64,000 nt of DNA, taken from Limnephilus marmoratus. Its lineage: Eukaryota > Arthropoda > Insecta > Trichoptera > Limnephilidae. Positions 45,650 to 56,890 of this stretch are shown here, piece by piece. A program made the translations under genes and the position numbers. Location of the stretch: positions 15,884,710 to 15,948,709 of the forward strand of contig OU862910.1 of assembly GCA_917880885.1 (NCBI GenBank), written 5' to 3'. The notes beneath the pieces were generated by a model that saw only the letters and a list, made by a program, of their open reading frames with translations, ran no database searches and was not told the DNA's origin. The first letter of the stretch is position 1; every line of letters starts with the position of its first letter.

Positions 45650-45746
45650 CTATCTTCCTTTTTATTTCCCTCAACATTCCTTTTTCTAAAAAGATCCTCC
45701 ACACAGCATCTCCGAAAATGATAATAAGCCCTGAGAGATTTTTTTT
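45650..45746 (+). mobile_element. SINE-B fragment
   Basis: The CCTCCACACAGCATCTCCG and CCCTGAGAG blocks of the SINE-B 3' half, truncated before the tail. Confidence 0.55.
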
Positions 45747-45749
45747 TTA

Positions 45750-46199
45750 AATTAAAATTTTTTATGTTAAAATCAGTGTTAATTGTTTATTTAGCGATTT
45801 TTATAATTTGCCAGGAAAATATCCAAAACAGCAATTGCAGTTCCCCTGTAAAATATTAAATGTACATAATCTATCAGACTTTCTACTATTTATTAGTAGT
45901 TTAACGTTGTGTTTTTTTTTTGCGTACAAAATCATAATATCATTTTTTAGGAATATATGTTTACAGACTAGCGATTCCATTACAATATCAATGACACGAG
46001 TAAATTATTTGTTTGATTCTTTACCTATTTCACATTGTACAATAAACACATATTATTCATATAAATATATTGTAAAGCTAATCAAATAGCCAAAGTTTTT
46101 TCAGCATGGCAGTTCAAGGATATTAGCTATCAGATTATTTTCTTTCACCTTTGCACTTTCATAAAAAACCTTGGTTAATGAAACTATGAAAGTTTTCAG
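45750..46199. other. No gene recognised
   Basis: AT-rich. Confidence 0.4.
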
Positions 46200-46493
46200 A
46201 AACATTTCTTCTTCTTAACTCGGCTCCTCATGCTATGAATACCGACGTACCGGACGCCAGTTATACTTGGTCACACCAGCGTATGGGTGACCTTCTCCTG
46301 CTTCTTCTGCTATGAGTTTCTCCAAGTTGGAGTCCTCAGTTTGGCGAGCAACGTGTCAAAAGTATCTTACAATACATTGTAGGCAGATAGTTGAAAGTCT
46401 ATTGTGGATGCCTAGCTCTTCAAAAACGGATAAAATTGGGCGTCGAAAACGTTTATGAAGTATCAATTTTAATACATTTAAGTATTTTTTTTT
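46200..46493 (-). pseudogene. LINE ORF C-terminal fragment
   Basis: The minus strand reads RRPILSVFEELGIHNRLSTI, CLQCIVRYF, then DSNLEKLIAEE and GVTKYNWRPV. This is the C-terminal order of an RTE-like or related LINE (LSTICLQRIxxFFGH, DNLERLxxxG). It is truncated upstream by the HP fragment and partly frameshifted. Confidence 0.6.
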
Positions 46494-46566
46494 TTGATGT
46501 CCGAAACGTTGGCTAAAGAAGGAGGTAGCGCAACACGGCATAACATCCCAAAAACAAATAACGAAC
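46494..46566 (+). mobile_element. HP fragment (53.9/59.5-kb subtype)
   Basis: GATGTCCGAAACGTTGGCTA, then GGAGGTAGCGCAACACGGCA and the ACAAATAACGAA tail, matching 53938-54005 and 59538-59606. The CUGAUGA box and the 5' side of the hairpin are missing. Confidence 0.7.
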
Positions 46567-47999
46567 TATGTGAAATTAATTGTTAGATTCATAATCTTTC
46601 ATTCTCGTAGTTTTCTCTCGAAACCAGATATTACAAATTGGCAGAACTGGCTGTTGCAAGCTTTCTACGATAAAATAGAAACAGTGGTTCAAAATAGACG
46701 AATGCTTTTATATTAAATCTAATATATTACTGGAGAAGAATATCATAGGAATAACCTTCATAAATTATTATATGAGAGTTATTCTAATAAAGATTTTAAT
46801 TAAATGTGCCTAAATGCTACCCGAAACCAAAAAACCCTTCAATTAGAGAACTGTCATTGATATATCCCAAAAATGCTTCCCTTTAACTCGATTCTAACGT
46901 TACGATAGCATTCGTCTTTCATGTTTACGGTTCAGCTCGTAAAGAACGCAATGTGAAGGAAATCATTTAAATACAACAAAAATATTTCTATAAATCTAAA
47001 TTCCATACAGCAGGAGCGTAGATACAATTCATGGCCCGGCCGCCCGCCAAGGGACGACCATTACCCATAAAGTAAAAAATACCAATTTGACGGGATACGT
47101 TTACCCAGGGCTAAAGGCCCATTCAGCTTCCTCTATGGCACTCGACAGAAAATATTTCGTGGCACTTCTTATAAAGATATATTTATAAATCCACTTCTGA
47201 AAGACACGAGCGGAAAATGAAAAATATAAGGTCTTACATAATATCATTAGTAGTATTTGTGCGGTCATGTATGTATGTATGATAAAAATAAACAATTTCA
47301 TTTAAAAAAAAATATTTGTTGATTTTGTATTTTGCTTTAATGAATAATCATATATTTTTTTAATGCAATATCAGAACTTTAGTGTGGCCTAGGTGAATGA
47401 TTACCATTCATAATATTGTTCTGAGCAAAGCTATAACCATTTTAAGCATTTTCGATATGACATATATCGAACGCGTTATGCAGACTAGGTTAAAAATTTG
47501 GTAATTTGCATTTAATAATGTCACCAAATTAACTAACGATTTGCGATTATTCCCTGGGGATTATTACGCGATGGATGAATCTCAATCTTAAACACATCAA
47601 CACTTCTGAGATCCCCACCACACTCTCGAAACAGCTCGCATCATATTAAGCCCCTTTTCACACTTGTTTTGAATATGCAGGAGCAAGGAAGAGGATCCAA
47701 ACATTTAGACCATAACTTTCGGCAAAACTCTTCTACGTCCGAACTTCGTATCATAGAAATAACGATTTTAATGTAAGGTATTTCACAACACTCGAAAAAT
47801 ATGATGAAATAAACTGAATCGGCACTTCAAATAGAACGCCACAAGAAGGAAACGCTCTCTTCACCGCAAACAGTCGTCGAAACAACATCACCTAAAAGCG
47901 TGTTACGTGAACACCTTTCGACTTGCCATCGATTCGTAACCTAATTTCATTTTTGTGATGACACCATTTGTAGATGCGTGCCATGCACCTACATCATGC
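46567..47999. other. No gene recognised
   Basis: AT-rich to about 47560, then nearer balanced composition leading into the minisatellite. Confidence 0.4.
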
Positions 48000-48400
48000 C
48001 CAATAGAATGCAGACCTGTTACCCTGAAGAAATCAACACGTGAGTTGCTACGATCACCCCGGCCTAGGATGCTCGTATCAGATATGTAGCAACCCACTGC
48101 CACGCAATGATAAGCCAATCAACATGTGAGTTGCTGTGACAGCCCCGGCCTTGGATGCTGGTGTCAGATATGTAGCGACCCACAGCCACCCAATGTGAAG
48201 CTAATCAACATGTGAGTTGCTGCGACCGCCCCGGCCTAGGATGCTGGTGTCGGATATGTATCGACCCCCTGCCAAGCAATGACAAGCCAATCTACTTGTG
48301 AGTTGCTGCGAGCGCCCCGGCCTGGACGCTGGTGCCGGATATGCAGCACCCACCACATGCAATGACAAGCCAGTCTACTTGTGAGTTCGCCGGCGATCAT
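48000..48400. repeat. GC-rich minisatellite, 86-bp unit
   Basis: GTGAGTTGCT recurs at 48040, 48126, 48212 and 48298 (period exactly 86), and as GTGAGTTCGC at 48381 (83). Units contain CACCCCGGCCTAGGATGCT, AGATATGTAGC and GCAATGACAAGCCAATC. Point differences increase towards the right. A minus-strand frame (47903-48118) overlaps the first unit and is not convincing. Confidence 0.9.
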
Positions 48401-48864
48401 TCTGACCGCGACGATACCCGCCTAACATGGACGCTTCGGTAGCCGGATGCTCTCTCCTTACAATGCATATGCGCATGCTACGTAACCCTGCTGCGCAGAA
48501 CCCGGATCTTCAACAGCTATCAAAGCGAGAAAACATCTTTATCTAGATATTGCAATAGTTGGGCGTCTCTGTGTGCCGGCGCTAATTTTTACAATATTTT
48601 TGTGCAGGCCTGTAGGTCTTGTATACGAATATTGTTCTCCATATAACGCAGAATGTCATTAGGGCTAAGATTAAGGCTAAATCTTTACTACGAATCGTTT
48701 TACATTGTAAATACCAAAAAAAAAATCCTTTGGATAAATTGAAGCTTTTCCTACCGTTTCAGTGAGTAGAATTAAAATAAATAGAATTAAAGTAGCCATC
48801 TTTTTCCTTCCACTGTGAAAGCGTTATTTGTAATTCATGCTTGCAGATTTTAGCAGAGTATTAT
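48401..48864. other. No gene recognised
   Basis: GC-richer until 48520, then AT-rich. No feature supported. Confidence 0.4.
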
Positions 48865-48867
48865 AAT

Positions 48868-48960
48868 GCCCTGAAGAAGATACGGTTGTAGCGAAACCCG
48901 GTTGACATAGAGTATATAAAAAAATAAAAGCTGCGTTTACTGTTATATTTAAATTAGTAT
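48868..48960 (+). mobile_element. HP-type motif, single
   Basis: CUGAAGA (48871-48877), A, GAUAC/GUAGC stem with one mismatch, GAAA (48893-48896), ACCCGGU, U. The flank differs from the other HP subtypes. Confidence 0.5.
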
Positions 48961-49129
48961 TTATTTAAAATTACGTTTCACATTACAAGCTTCATATGAA
49001 CAAATAAAATAAAATTGTTAATTATTTTATAAAAAAATTATACTAGCAAAGATGTATTTTTTCATTAGAAATGCAAGAATGCTTGCAAGAAACAACTTAA
49101 AAAAAAAAAAACTATAATTTTATTCAATT

Positions 49130-49440
49130 TCATATAAGAAAAACTCTCTTTTTATAACTTTTGAAGGTTATTCCCATCAATGTAATTTATCATTGAAGAA
49201 GAAGATAATAATAATAATCTAAACGAAAATATGAAAGAGAACAAGACGCAGAAAAACAGAAAAAGATAATGGTCGCCACTGTGACTCGAACCCAGAACCT
49301 CTCGTCTATCCGGGACGTGCGTTTACCAATTCCGCCATTGCGCCCTACTGTCAAACCGTCATAATAGCCAATCTCATATTTCAAATTTTAGAATCAACAA
49401 TTTTATCTTCAACTAATTTATTTTCCATATCATAGGCAAC
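49130..49440 (-). mobile_element. tRNA-like element, family D copy 3
   Basis: The left arm (CTCTCTTTTTATAACTTTTG ... CATTGAAGAAGAAGATAATA) is complete, followed by the minus-strand tRNA-like core and the inner TCATATTTCAAATTTTAGAA block. The right arm is missing. Confidence 0.65.
49271..49345 (-). tRNA. tRNA-like sequence D3
   Basis: GGGCGCAATGGCGGAATTGG start, anticodon-loop sequence CCGGATA with C33, GGGTTCGAGTCAC B box. The T stem has one mismatch. Confidence 0.45.
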
Positions 49441-49494
49441 TGATTTAATTTAATATTTAGTTAATTAAGTTTTAATTAATTTAATTTAATGATT

Positions 49495-49667
49495 TGCCGG
49501 CCTCTGTGTTTCCTCCTTCCTACAACATGGGTCTCTTCAAGACCAATGTTCATTCCTTCCTCTCCTCAAAAAGACCCTCCACACAGCATCCCAGATGTCA
49601 TAGGCCCTGAGGGAAATTATTTTCCTCAGGGCCTCCTGTGTGGAGTTAATGTAAAAAAAAAAAAAAA
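49495..49667 (+). mobile_element. SINE-B 3' half
   Basis: GACCCTCCACACAGCATCCC, CCTGAGGGAAATTATTTTCC, GTGTGGAGTTAATGTAAAAA. 5'-truncated. Confidence 0.75.
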
Positions 49668-49799
49668 CTACCCTTTTGATTGGAAACAATCATTCTAAGA
49701 ATTGGTTTGTAACCTGGATAGCGTCACGGATAAATATATCCGATTTAATTTATATGGGACTATTGACTTTTTACAAAAGTCTAAATGAATATTCAATAT

Positions 49800-49970
49800 T
49801 TATGAGAAAAACAATCTTTTTATAACTTTTGGAGGTTATTCCCATCAATTTAATATATCATTGAAGAAGAAGATAATAATAATTAAATAAATTAGTTGAA
49901 GTTAAACCTGAGCTAAAGAAGGAGATAGCGCAAGACGGCATAACACCCCAAAATCAAATTACGAAAATAC
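49800..49970. mobile_element. Joined fragments of family D arm and HP tail
   Basis: 49805-49885 matches the left arm of family D. 49915-49970 matches the HP tail (GGAGATAGCGCAAGACGGCA). Confidence 0.55.
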
Positions 49971-50009
49971 TAGTGGTATTGAATATATAAAAAAGTATAT
50001 AATTTTTTT

Positions 50010-50165
50010 ATTATAAGCAATAATTATCAACCTGAAACACTCATCTATGTACATTGAAAAATCTTCCGAGAAAAGATACTTGCCGCCAACGTCCCGTTGT
50101 TACCCTTTGTGCTATGCATAAAAATCTTGTCTTAAACGTTAGTTTATCAATTAAAAAAATAATAA
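50010..50165. mobile_element. Family C foldback, internally deleted
   Basis: The left part equals the family C arm (AGCAATAATTATCAACCTGA ... GAGAAAAGATAC, minus orientation) up to the first bases of the tRNA-like core. It then switches to TTGTTACCCTTTGTGCTATG in plus orientation. Most of the tRNA-like part is deleted. Confidence 0.6.
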
Positions 50166-50169
50166 TATA

Positions 50170-50637
50170 ATTTTATGGTTAAAATTATCTGTGATGTTTA
50201 CCAGTGATGATTTTTTTTTCTCCCCTAAAATTATTCACAAAATAAATCAAAACCTTTTTTAATTTTTAACTTTATGAGTATAATCTCAAATTATAATTTT
50301 TAATTAAATGAAGACAATATTCGCGAAACTCAGTCGAAAATCTGGAGACAGAAAAATCATAAAAAAGCAATATCTTATGTAATTAAATTAAAACCTCTTT
50401 GCCCTTGAAATCGTGACCCGTAGACTCTGTTTGCCAATTTTATATCTATTACCTTTATTTGTGGCGATGTGAGGCATACATTTTTGGCTTTTGGTTTCCT
50501 TTTAACTATGGGACAAGGTTCAAAACATCATAAAATTATATATCATAGATTAGATTAGATCAAAACATCATAGATTAGATCAATATCTCTCGAGGTCAAT
50601 ATTCAGAATAGGAACGTTTTTTAAAATGGCATTTTTT
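50170..50637. other. No gene recognised
   Basis: AT-rich; a short local duplication CATAGATTAGAT near 50546-50580. Confidence 0.4.
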
Positions 50638-50797
50638 ATGCGTGTTTGGTGACCGATATCAATAGCGTAGTACCTAGTTATTTTTCACCTCATTTATTTT
50701 CCCTGCCCACTTTTTTCAGTCTCACAAAATACCTCAATCGGGGTTGCCATAGTCTCACCGGGTCCGGACAGTTGGGACTTTTGTGGGGCATTCACAC
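50638..50797 (+). mobile_element. SINE-A 3' fragment
   Basis: GCGTGTTTGGTGACCGATAT, then GGGGTTGCCATAGTCTCACC, GGACAGTTGGGACTTTTGTG and ATTCACA. Confidence 0.65.
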
Positions 50798-50965
50798 ATA
50801 TATGTTTTTTATCAGTTCTACTAAGTGTACTTGTCAAAGAAATTGTTGACAGATTCACTTCGAAAATAATTTAATACAAGGGAATAAAAAAACTAGTTCA
50901 AAGGGAAAATTTTTAATATTGCTATTTCTGTTCTCACGAAATATTTTTTACATTATAAAAGATTT

Positions 50966-51413
50966 AATTTGGGAGACAGATTTGGGTTCTGCTGCCCTGG
51001 GAAACATTCTTTGGAAAACCGACTGTGCCTTAGGTCACTCCAAGTGGTGGGGTGACCTAAGGGTAGCATGGATTCCGGGGTTCATGGAGTGACGATTGTC
51101 CAAATCTTGGCGGCGGATGCATTTGCCCATCCACTGTATGGCGGCTCGAATTTAGATAGACTGGTTGAGGTTTTACTTCTCCAGCAGGACTTTGCACTTG
51201 CGCCGTAGTGGAAGGGATGAATTCAAACATCCGCCACTCCTGGACACACTGACTACCAGGTTCCTAACCACCCTTCATACCCTTTTCCTACCCAGATCTT
51301 CTACTCCTTCCTTTCCTAAAAAAAAACCCTTCACACAGCATCACCAAGAAAGATTTAGGCCCTGAGCGAAATATTTTCCACACGGTCTCCTGTGTGGAGC
51401 AAATGTAAAAAAA
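50966..51413 (+). mobile_element. SINE-B, longest copy
   Basis: AATTTGGGAGACAG start through the middle region (CCACTGTATGGCGGCTCG, GACTGGTTGAGG) missing from the 21.8- and 42.8-kb copies, to GTGTGGAGCAAATGTAAAAA. About 448 bp, useful as the long subfamily reference. Confidence 0.8.
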
Positions 51414-52111
51414 GGTTTACCAAAATTACCATAAAAGAAGATAACCGCATGAAAAACAGATGATCAACTTTAAATAAACAAAAAAGTAAAAAAAAAATCT
51501 GTACATATTTCAAGTTGTAGATTATCGCTTCGTTTTCGAGAAACCAAAAACATATTTTATAAAAAATGAATAAGGTTTCAAACATAGTATCAACTTCGTT
51601 TCACAAACAGCACAATTTTTCCTTTTATAAATGGAGAGCATTATTACCAGATTACCTACAAGAACCTTTTCTACCAGTTTATTAAGCAGCCGGTTAAGGG
51701 TCTAACGTGCTTCCCGGATTTTTGCTGCTGTAATAATATTTTTATTGAATAAATAAATATTTTTTTATTCAAATGAAACAAGTGCTATTAAAACATAAAT
51801 TTTAGCTGCCAAAACCTATTTAAAAAGTCCGGGTGGTTCCGAGAACAATTCAACAATCAATGAAAAGTCTTAATGGAGAAGACCTATAAATTTTATAAAA
51901 AAATTGATTTTCTGCTAAGAAACGCCATTATTAATATTTCCCATTAAGATAAAAATCAAATAAAATGTTAATTTACACTATCAGATGTGATTATTTTTTT
52001 ATTACAATAACTAGAATACCATCAAGCTTTTACTCGCCACGTGGAGATATCTCAATATTCGGCCCATTTTGTGATAAAACACATTTAAAAAAATAAAAAT
52101 GTATACATATA
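51414..52111. other. No gene recognised
   Basis: AT-rich. Confidence 0.4.
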
Positions 52112-52480
52112 CTGGGTGTCTGGGGGTAAAGTGCATTAACTTCGGGAGGTGATTCTACAGATAGTACAAGTAAAAAAGATAAAAAACTTTTTTCGAAATT
52201 CCAACTTTAAGGGGTAGTTTTGAGGTAAAAAGATAAAATTAGTCCGGTGTATGCGGCCAGATTTATTATTTTCCGCTGTTACGATACGGGCCAATCACAA
52301 TCGAGTCGGGCGCCCGGCAGGCTCTCAGCAAGTAAGATCGTACCTCACACTAAGGATTTTTAGTAGGTACGTCTTTTTGTTTGGGAAAAAAATGTTGGAG
52401 TTTCGGAATAAGTTGTTAATCTTTTTTAATTCCTACCATCATGTAGAATCACCTCCTGCACTTTACCCCCGGACACCCCG
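52112..52480. mobile_element. TIR element 2, copy 1
   Basis: Ends CTGGGTGTCTGGGGGTAAAG and, inverted, GTGTCCGGGGGTAAAGTGCA, with TA at both flanks and a GAGGTGATTCTAC block in both arms. A Tc1/mariner-like TA target is likely. The right arm has lost about 11 bp. Non-autonomous. Confidence 0.75.
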
Positions 52481-52496
52481 TATATATTTTTTTAAT

Positions 52497-52924
52497 TATC
52501 TCGAACAGGAGACCCTGAGAAAAACAATTTCCTTCAGTACCTATTTTATCTTTGGGCATGCTATGCTATGCTATGTGGAGGGTGTTTTCAGCAATGGAAG
52601 GCGAAGAAGTTAGAGATGGAAAAATGTACGAGGAGTGGATAGGAATCTGGAGGTCAGTGTGACCAGGAGTGCATCTATCCTTCTAACTGCGGAGCAAGGC
52701 GAAGTAGCAAGTGAGTCCTATTAGAGAGGTCAAACGGTCACCATCAACCAGTCTCTCCCGATCGGGTAGTTTAGTGGGAGAAGCATCCGCCGTCAAACCA
52801 CCGTCCAATCTCACCTCATGAACCCGGGCACCCCTGCTAAGTCACCAAACGCACCACTCGGTGTGACCTATGGCAAAATTGTTGATTATCCAATAAATGG
52901 TGATAATTACATCCGCCTCTGTAA
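52497..52924 (-). mobile_element. SINE-B, long subfamily
   Basis: Reverse complement of SINE-B from the CCTGAG hairpin to the CATCCGCCTC (GAGGCGGATG) head. A GCTATGCTATGCTATG repeat replaces part of the 3' region. The A-tail is lost. Confidence 0.7.
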
Positions 52925-53800
52925 GAGTAAACGTAAAAGCCTTAACCCAGCCTGCTTCTGCTGCAACACTATGTAAACGTATAAAATGCATTTTAATTGC
53001 ATTACGAAAAAGAGCGCCGGTCGCCTATTATGGCGTCTCGGAACCACTATTTTTTTCTTTTTACAAGGGTAACAAAACTCTTCAAACACGAGGACGACGT
53101 CGCAGCGTAACAAAGACGTCCACTTTTAATTATAACATTATATTATGAAGCTGTGCATAAAAATCTTGACTCTGTAAACATCCCAAGTTATTTTTATCAT
53201 GTTTACCCGAGTTCAACGTCATTCGAGACCCAAGAAATTTCTCGGTTACTTCAATCGGGGGATTTTTCTTCCCGACTTTATCAGTGAAGAGGGATTGTTT
53301 CATTGTGGGTAGGCACTCCGTGTGGGCATTACGCAAGGTTCGCCAAAAGTAAGGGTTGCGTACCCTTGGGAACGGAGGGTGATACAAGAATCAACACGCA
53401 TAACGACCACCGGCATAACATATTCGTGACACGTGCTCAGGCCTCAAATTGTTGTGCAAGGGGGCGGAAATGGAAATTAAAACAAATTAATGCGCGGAAT
53501 ATCATACTATTTTAATCGTAAATGCCACCTTCAGCAAATTAAAGAACAACAAAATGTTAAACAAAACTTTTTGTTACGCTTTTCATAGGTACGTGTTTTA
53601 TTAACACTTTTCTACATGCCTGTACACGTTCACGTCCTCCAGAGGTAAACTCGTGTAAAATCTCAGCGGCACATCATTTCAAAGAGCGGAATGTGTTATT
53701 TGTGGACACAGATAGCATCGAAAGTTTCTAAAAAGTTTTTAGTACTAGTTTAGAACACACACTACGTATAGGTACATTTAAATTAGAGATATATGTCTCA
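52925..53800. other. No gene recognised
   Basis: Mixed composition. GC-richer frames at 52897-53515 on both strands are not recognised. Confidence 0.35.
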
Positions 53801-54007
53801 TTTTTGTTATTGTTTTTGGAGTGTTATGCCGTGTTGCGCTACCTCCTCCTTTAGCCAACGTTTCGGACAGCGTTACAGTGTCCATCACCATCATCAGACA
53901 CATCACGGTAGATGTGTCTGATGATGGACACTGTAACGCTGTCCGAAACGTTGGCCAGAGGAGGTAGCGCAACACGGCATAACACCCCAAAGACAAATAA
54001 CAAAAAT
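53801..54007. mobile_element. HP palindrome
   Basis: Arms of about 100 bp meet near 53905. In the right copy CUGAUGA is at 53918-53924, U at 53925, stem GGACA/UGUCC (53926-53930 with 53940-53944), GAAA at 53945-53948, ACGU at 53948-53951 and U at 53952. The left copy is the reverse complement. The tail GGAGGTAGCGCAACACGGCA is shared with 59.5 and 46.5 kb. Confidence 0.8.
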
Positions 54008-54043
54008 ACTTTTGACCGTGAAAATCTAAAATCATATCCATAT

Positions 54044-54470
54044 ATATTTTAATATATAAAAATGAATGTTTCTTTGTTTGTCCCTTATGCGTTCCTAAAC
54101 CATTCATCCGATTGCGATGACACTTTGGTTATTAGATGTGCGCACGCCCGTGATGATTTCTGTACATATGTTATGGTGAGCTCTGGCATTATGAATTTAT
54201 TTCCTCTACTATTCACCCAACTGCAATGAAAATTTGGTGAGTTTCATGAGCTTTGCGTTATGAAATTTGGAAAAGGAGGAGTGCGGGAGGAGGGTCACGT
54301 GACGATTGGAAGTTGGAGAGGGGGGAAGACGGGGAAAAAGTAAGGGGTAGGCGACGCGGGAGGGAAAGGGGAGGCGGAAGGGGAACGGGGACGAATGGGA
54401 ATGGACACCCATGGAGAAAAAATCTTTAATGATGTGGTTTTGCAACGCGTTCCGGGAACTCGCTGGTACA
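54044..54470 (+). mobile_element. Family F repeat, copy 4
   Basis: TATATAAAAATGAATGTTTC start, CTCTGGCATTATGAA block, G-rich tract at 54270-54400 and a CGCGTTCCGGGAACTCGCTGG terminus. Confidence 0.55.
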
Positions 54471-54879
54471 TTACAAATTAAATATTTTTTTTTAAATAAT
54501 TTAGCCAAGCATCTAACCCGTGAACTTTGAAAGGTAGGCACTGATCGGAATCACTCGGCCGTGAAAGTCGTCACACCCCTATTTGCCCTCAAAGGAATCG
54601 GGCTTTACGTACTTACAAAAAAATGTCTAATTAACTAAAACAATTAGCCTCGTAAACTTTTACTTTCATCAAGACATTTTAAAGTCGACTCTCAGACGAA
54701 CATTTTATGATTTTTTAACAGAAATGGAACGAATAAAAAAATAACAAAAATCTGCATCCACTACGAGAGGAATCAAGCAACCACAAGTGGCATTTCGCGT
54801 CTTTTGCTGTTACTTCATTCCTTGCCCTAATTCGAGTAATTCGTGATTCGGCTCGCATGTGTATCCGCAGCCTTATATG
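54471..54879. other. No gene recognised
   Basis: Nothing supported. Confidence 0.4.
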
Positions 54880-55221
54880 CAGGGTGTCCAGGGGTAAAGT
54901 GCATTAACTTCGGGAGGTGATTCTACATGATAGTACAAGTAAAAAAGATAAATAACTTTTTTTCGAAATTCCAACTTTTAGGGGTAGTTTTAAGGTAAAA
55001 AGATAAAATTAGTCCGGCGTGTGCGGCCAGATTTGTTATTTTCCGCTGTTACGACACGGGCCAATCACAATCGAGTCGTGCGCCCGGCAGGCTCTAAGCA
55101 AGTAAGATCGTACCCCAGAAAAAAATGTTGGAATTTCGGAAAAAGTTGTTAATCTTTTTAACTCCTAGCATCATGTAGAATCACCTCCCGAAGTTAATGC
55201 ACTTAACCCCCGGACACCCTG
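54880..55221. mobile_element. TIR element 2, copy 2
   Basis: Ends CAGGGTGTCCAGGGGTAAAG and, inverted, CAGGGTGTCCGGGGGTTAAG. The arms continue through TTCGGGAGGTGATTCTAC and ATGAT, about 55 bp in all. The interior matches copy 1 (GCGGCCAGATTTGTTATTTT, CAATCGAGTCGTGCG). Confidence 0.8.
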
Positions 55222-55807
55222 TATAACCTGTGGGGCCTTGACATATTGTTCGACATTTGTTTCATAGATTTGGATTTCGTTCCAAAATGCTTTTGCTTTA
55301 TCAACGTACAATATTTTTGACGTACTTGGCAACGTCATTAGTAGAGATAAAAAATAAGTTAAAGAATATATATTTATGCAGGAAAAGTTTTAGAATGATT
55401 GTCAGTGTCTAGGCTGTGATTCAAACAACCAAAATGACTTCCAACCAATTCCAATCAATGTTTTACGGGGTTCCATGACAGTTGATCCGGCGACATTTGG
55501 TCCGGCGACATTTGATCCGGCGACATTTGATCCGGCCGACATTTGATCCGGCGGACATTTGATCCGGCGACAATTGATCCGACCTGATCCTTTAGAAGAT
55601 TTTTTCTTCAAGTAAGTATGTCGGATATAGGATATACGGCCGTACAACCAAAGTCGATGTACTTATATCTGAAGGCATCTTGGGTGAAAATCCGCTGAAA
55701 AAATATTTTTACTAACAATAATTTCGTGCATACTTATACGTGCAGTCAGTTTAACAAAAAAAAACGTAAAAGATTCCTACTTGCGCATAACTTTTTTATC
55801 TGAAGTC

Positions 55808-55985
55808 CCAACTGCTCTCAACCGTCTCAAGCCAGTAAGTGCCAATGGCATCCCCAATTTTGGTATGTGGTTCGTAGTGGTTTGCTACGTTTGGTAACCG
55901 GATTTACATAAGATAAGACATTAACACACCGTGGTTTGAAAATTTACCTGGCTATTCAGATCTAGTCACAAGTCTAGTTACAATA
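55808..55985 (-). mobile_element. SINE-A fragments inside FB2
   Basis: Reverse-complement pieces: AAGTCCCAACTGCTC, GGCATCCCCAATTTTGG, TGGCTATTCAGATCTAGTC. Rearranged. Confidence 0.55.
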
Positions 55986-55997
55986 GCTCCACGCATG

Positions 55998-56449
55998 AGG
56001 CCCTGAGGAAAAAAAATCACTCAGGGTCTATGTCATCTTTGAGGACGCTGTGTGGAGGGTCTTTTTAATAAAAGGAAGTAGAGGAAGTTCTGAGGTAGAA
56101 AAATTTATTAGGGGTGGGTAGAGGAATCTTAGGCTCAATGTGTTCAAGAGTGAGAGACGTATGAATTTACCTCCCTCACTCCGGTGCAAGGTGATGGGTC
56201 GAGAGAGTCCGGCTGGAGAGATCTAGATTATGTCTTCCTCAAGCAGCCTCTCCCGATCCGGACCGCCACGCAGTAGATGAGGAAAAAAATTTGCCACAAA
56301 GACCTAGACAAAACTCACTCCAAGAACCCAAGCACCCCTGTTAATTCACTAAACGTAGCGAACCACTTGGGATGACCTATGGCAGGAATGTTGGTTATCC
56401 AATAAATGGTTCCCTGGGCGACGGTAAACATATCCGCCTCCTAAATCTT
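55998..56449 (-). mobile_element. SINE-B inside FB2
   Basis: Reverse complement of the long SINE-B, from the CCTGAGG hairpin through GGACCGCCACGCAGTAG to CATATCCGCCTCCTAAATC. Confidence 0.75.
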
Positions 56450-56499
56450 AAGTAGATGTTGCACATATAAGAATGTCGTATTTTGCTATTCGTTCATTC

Positions 56500-56890
56500 A
56501 GAATTGAAACGTTACTTGAAATGGCTTTAGGCGTGTTTGGTGACTAGATCTGAATAGCCAGGAAAAATTTTCACATATCCTTCTCCTCCCACTATCTTCA
56601 GCCTCACCACAAATCAAAATTAGGAATACCATAGTCTCACGTGCTCCAGACGGCTGGGAGCAGTTGGGACTCTTGTGTTTTGATAAAAGTTCTAAAAAAT
56701 TTAAATATAAAAAAATTATAATCACGATTTTTGTAATTTGTTCGCTGGTGTACAGTATATGTAGGTTTAGTCGGATTACTTGAAATGATGTGACTAGATC
56801 TGAATAGCCAGGATGTTTTCCACATCTCCTTCCCCTCCCCACTACCTTCAGTATCACACCATACCAAAATTGGAGATGCCATTGGCAATC
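56500..56890 (+). mobile_element. Two SINE-A 3' fragments inside FB2
   Basis: 56500-56680 (TTCAGAATTGAAACGTTAC to GGGACTCTTGTG) and 56788-56885 (TGACTAGATCTGAATAGCC to AATTGGAGATGCCATTGG). Confidence 0.65.
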
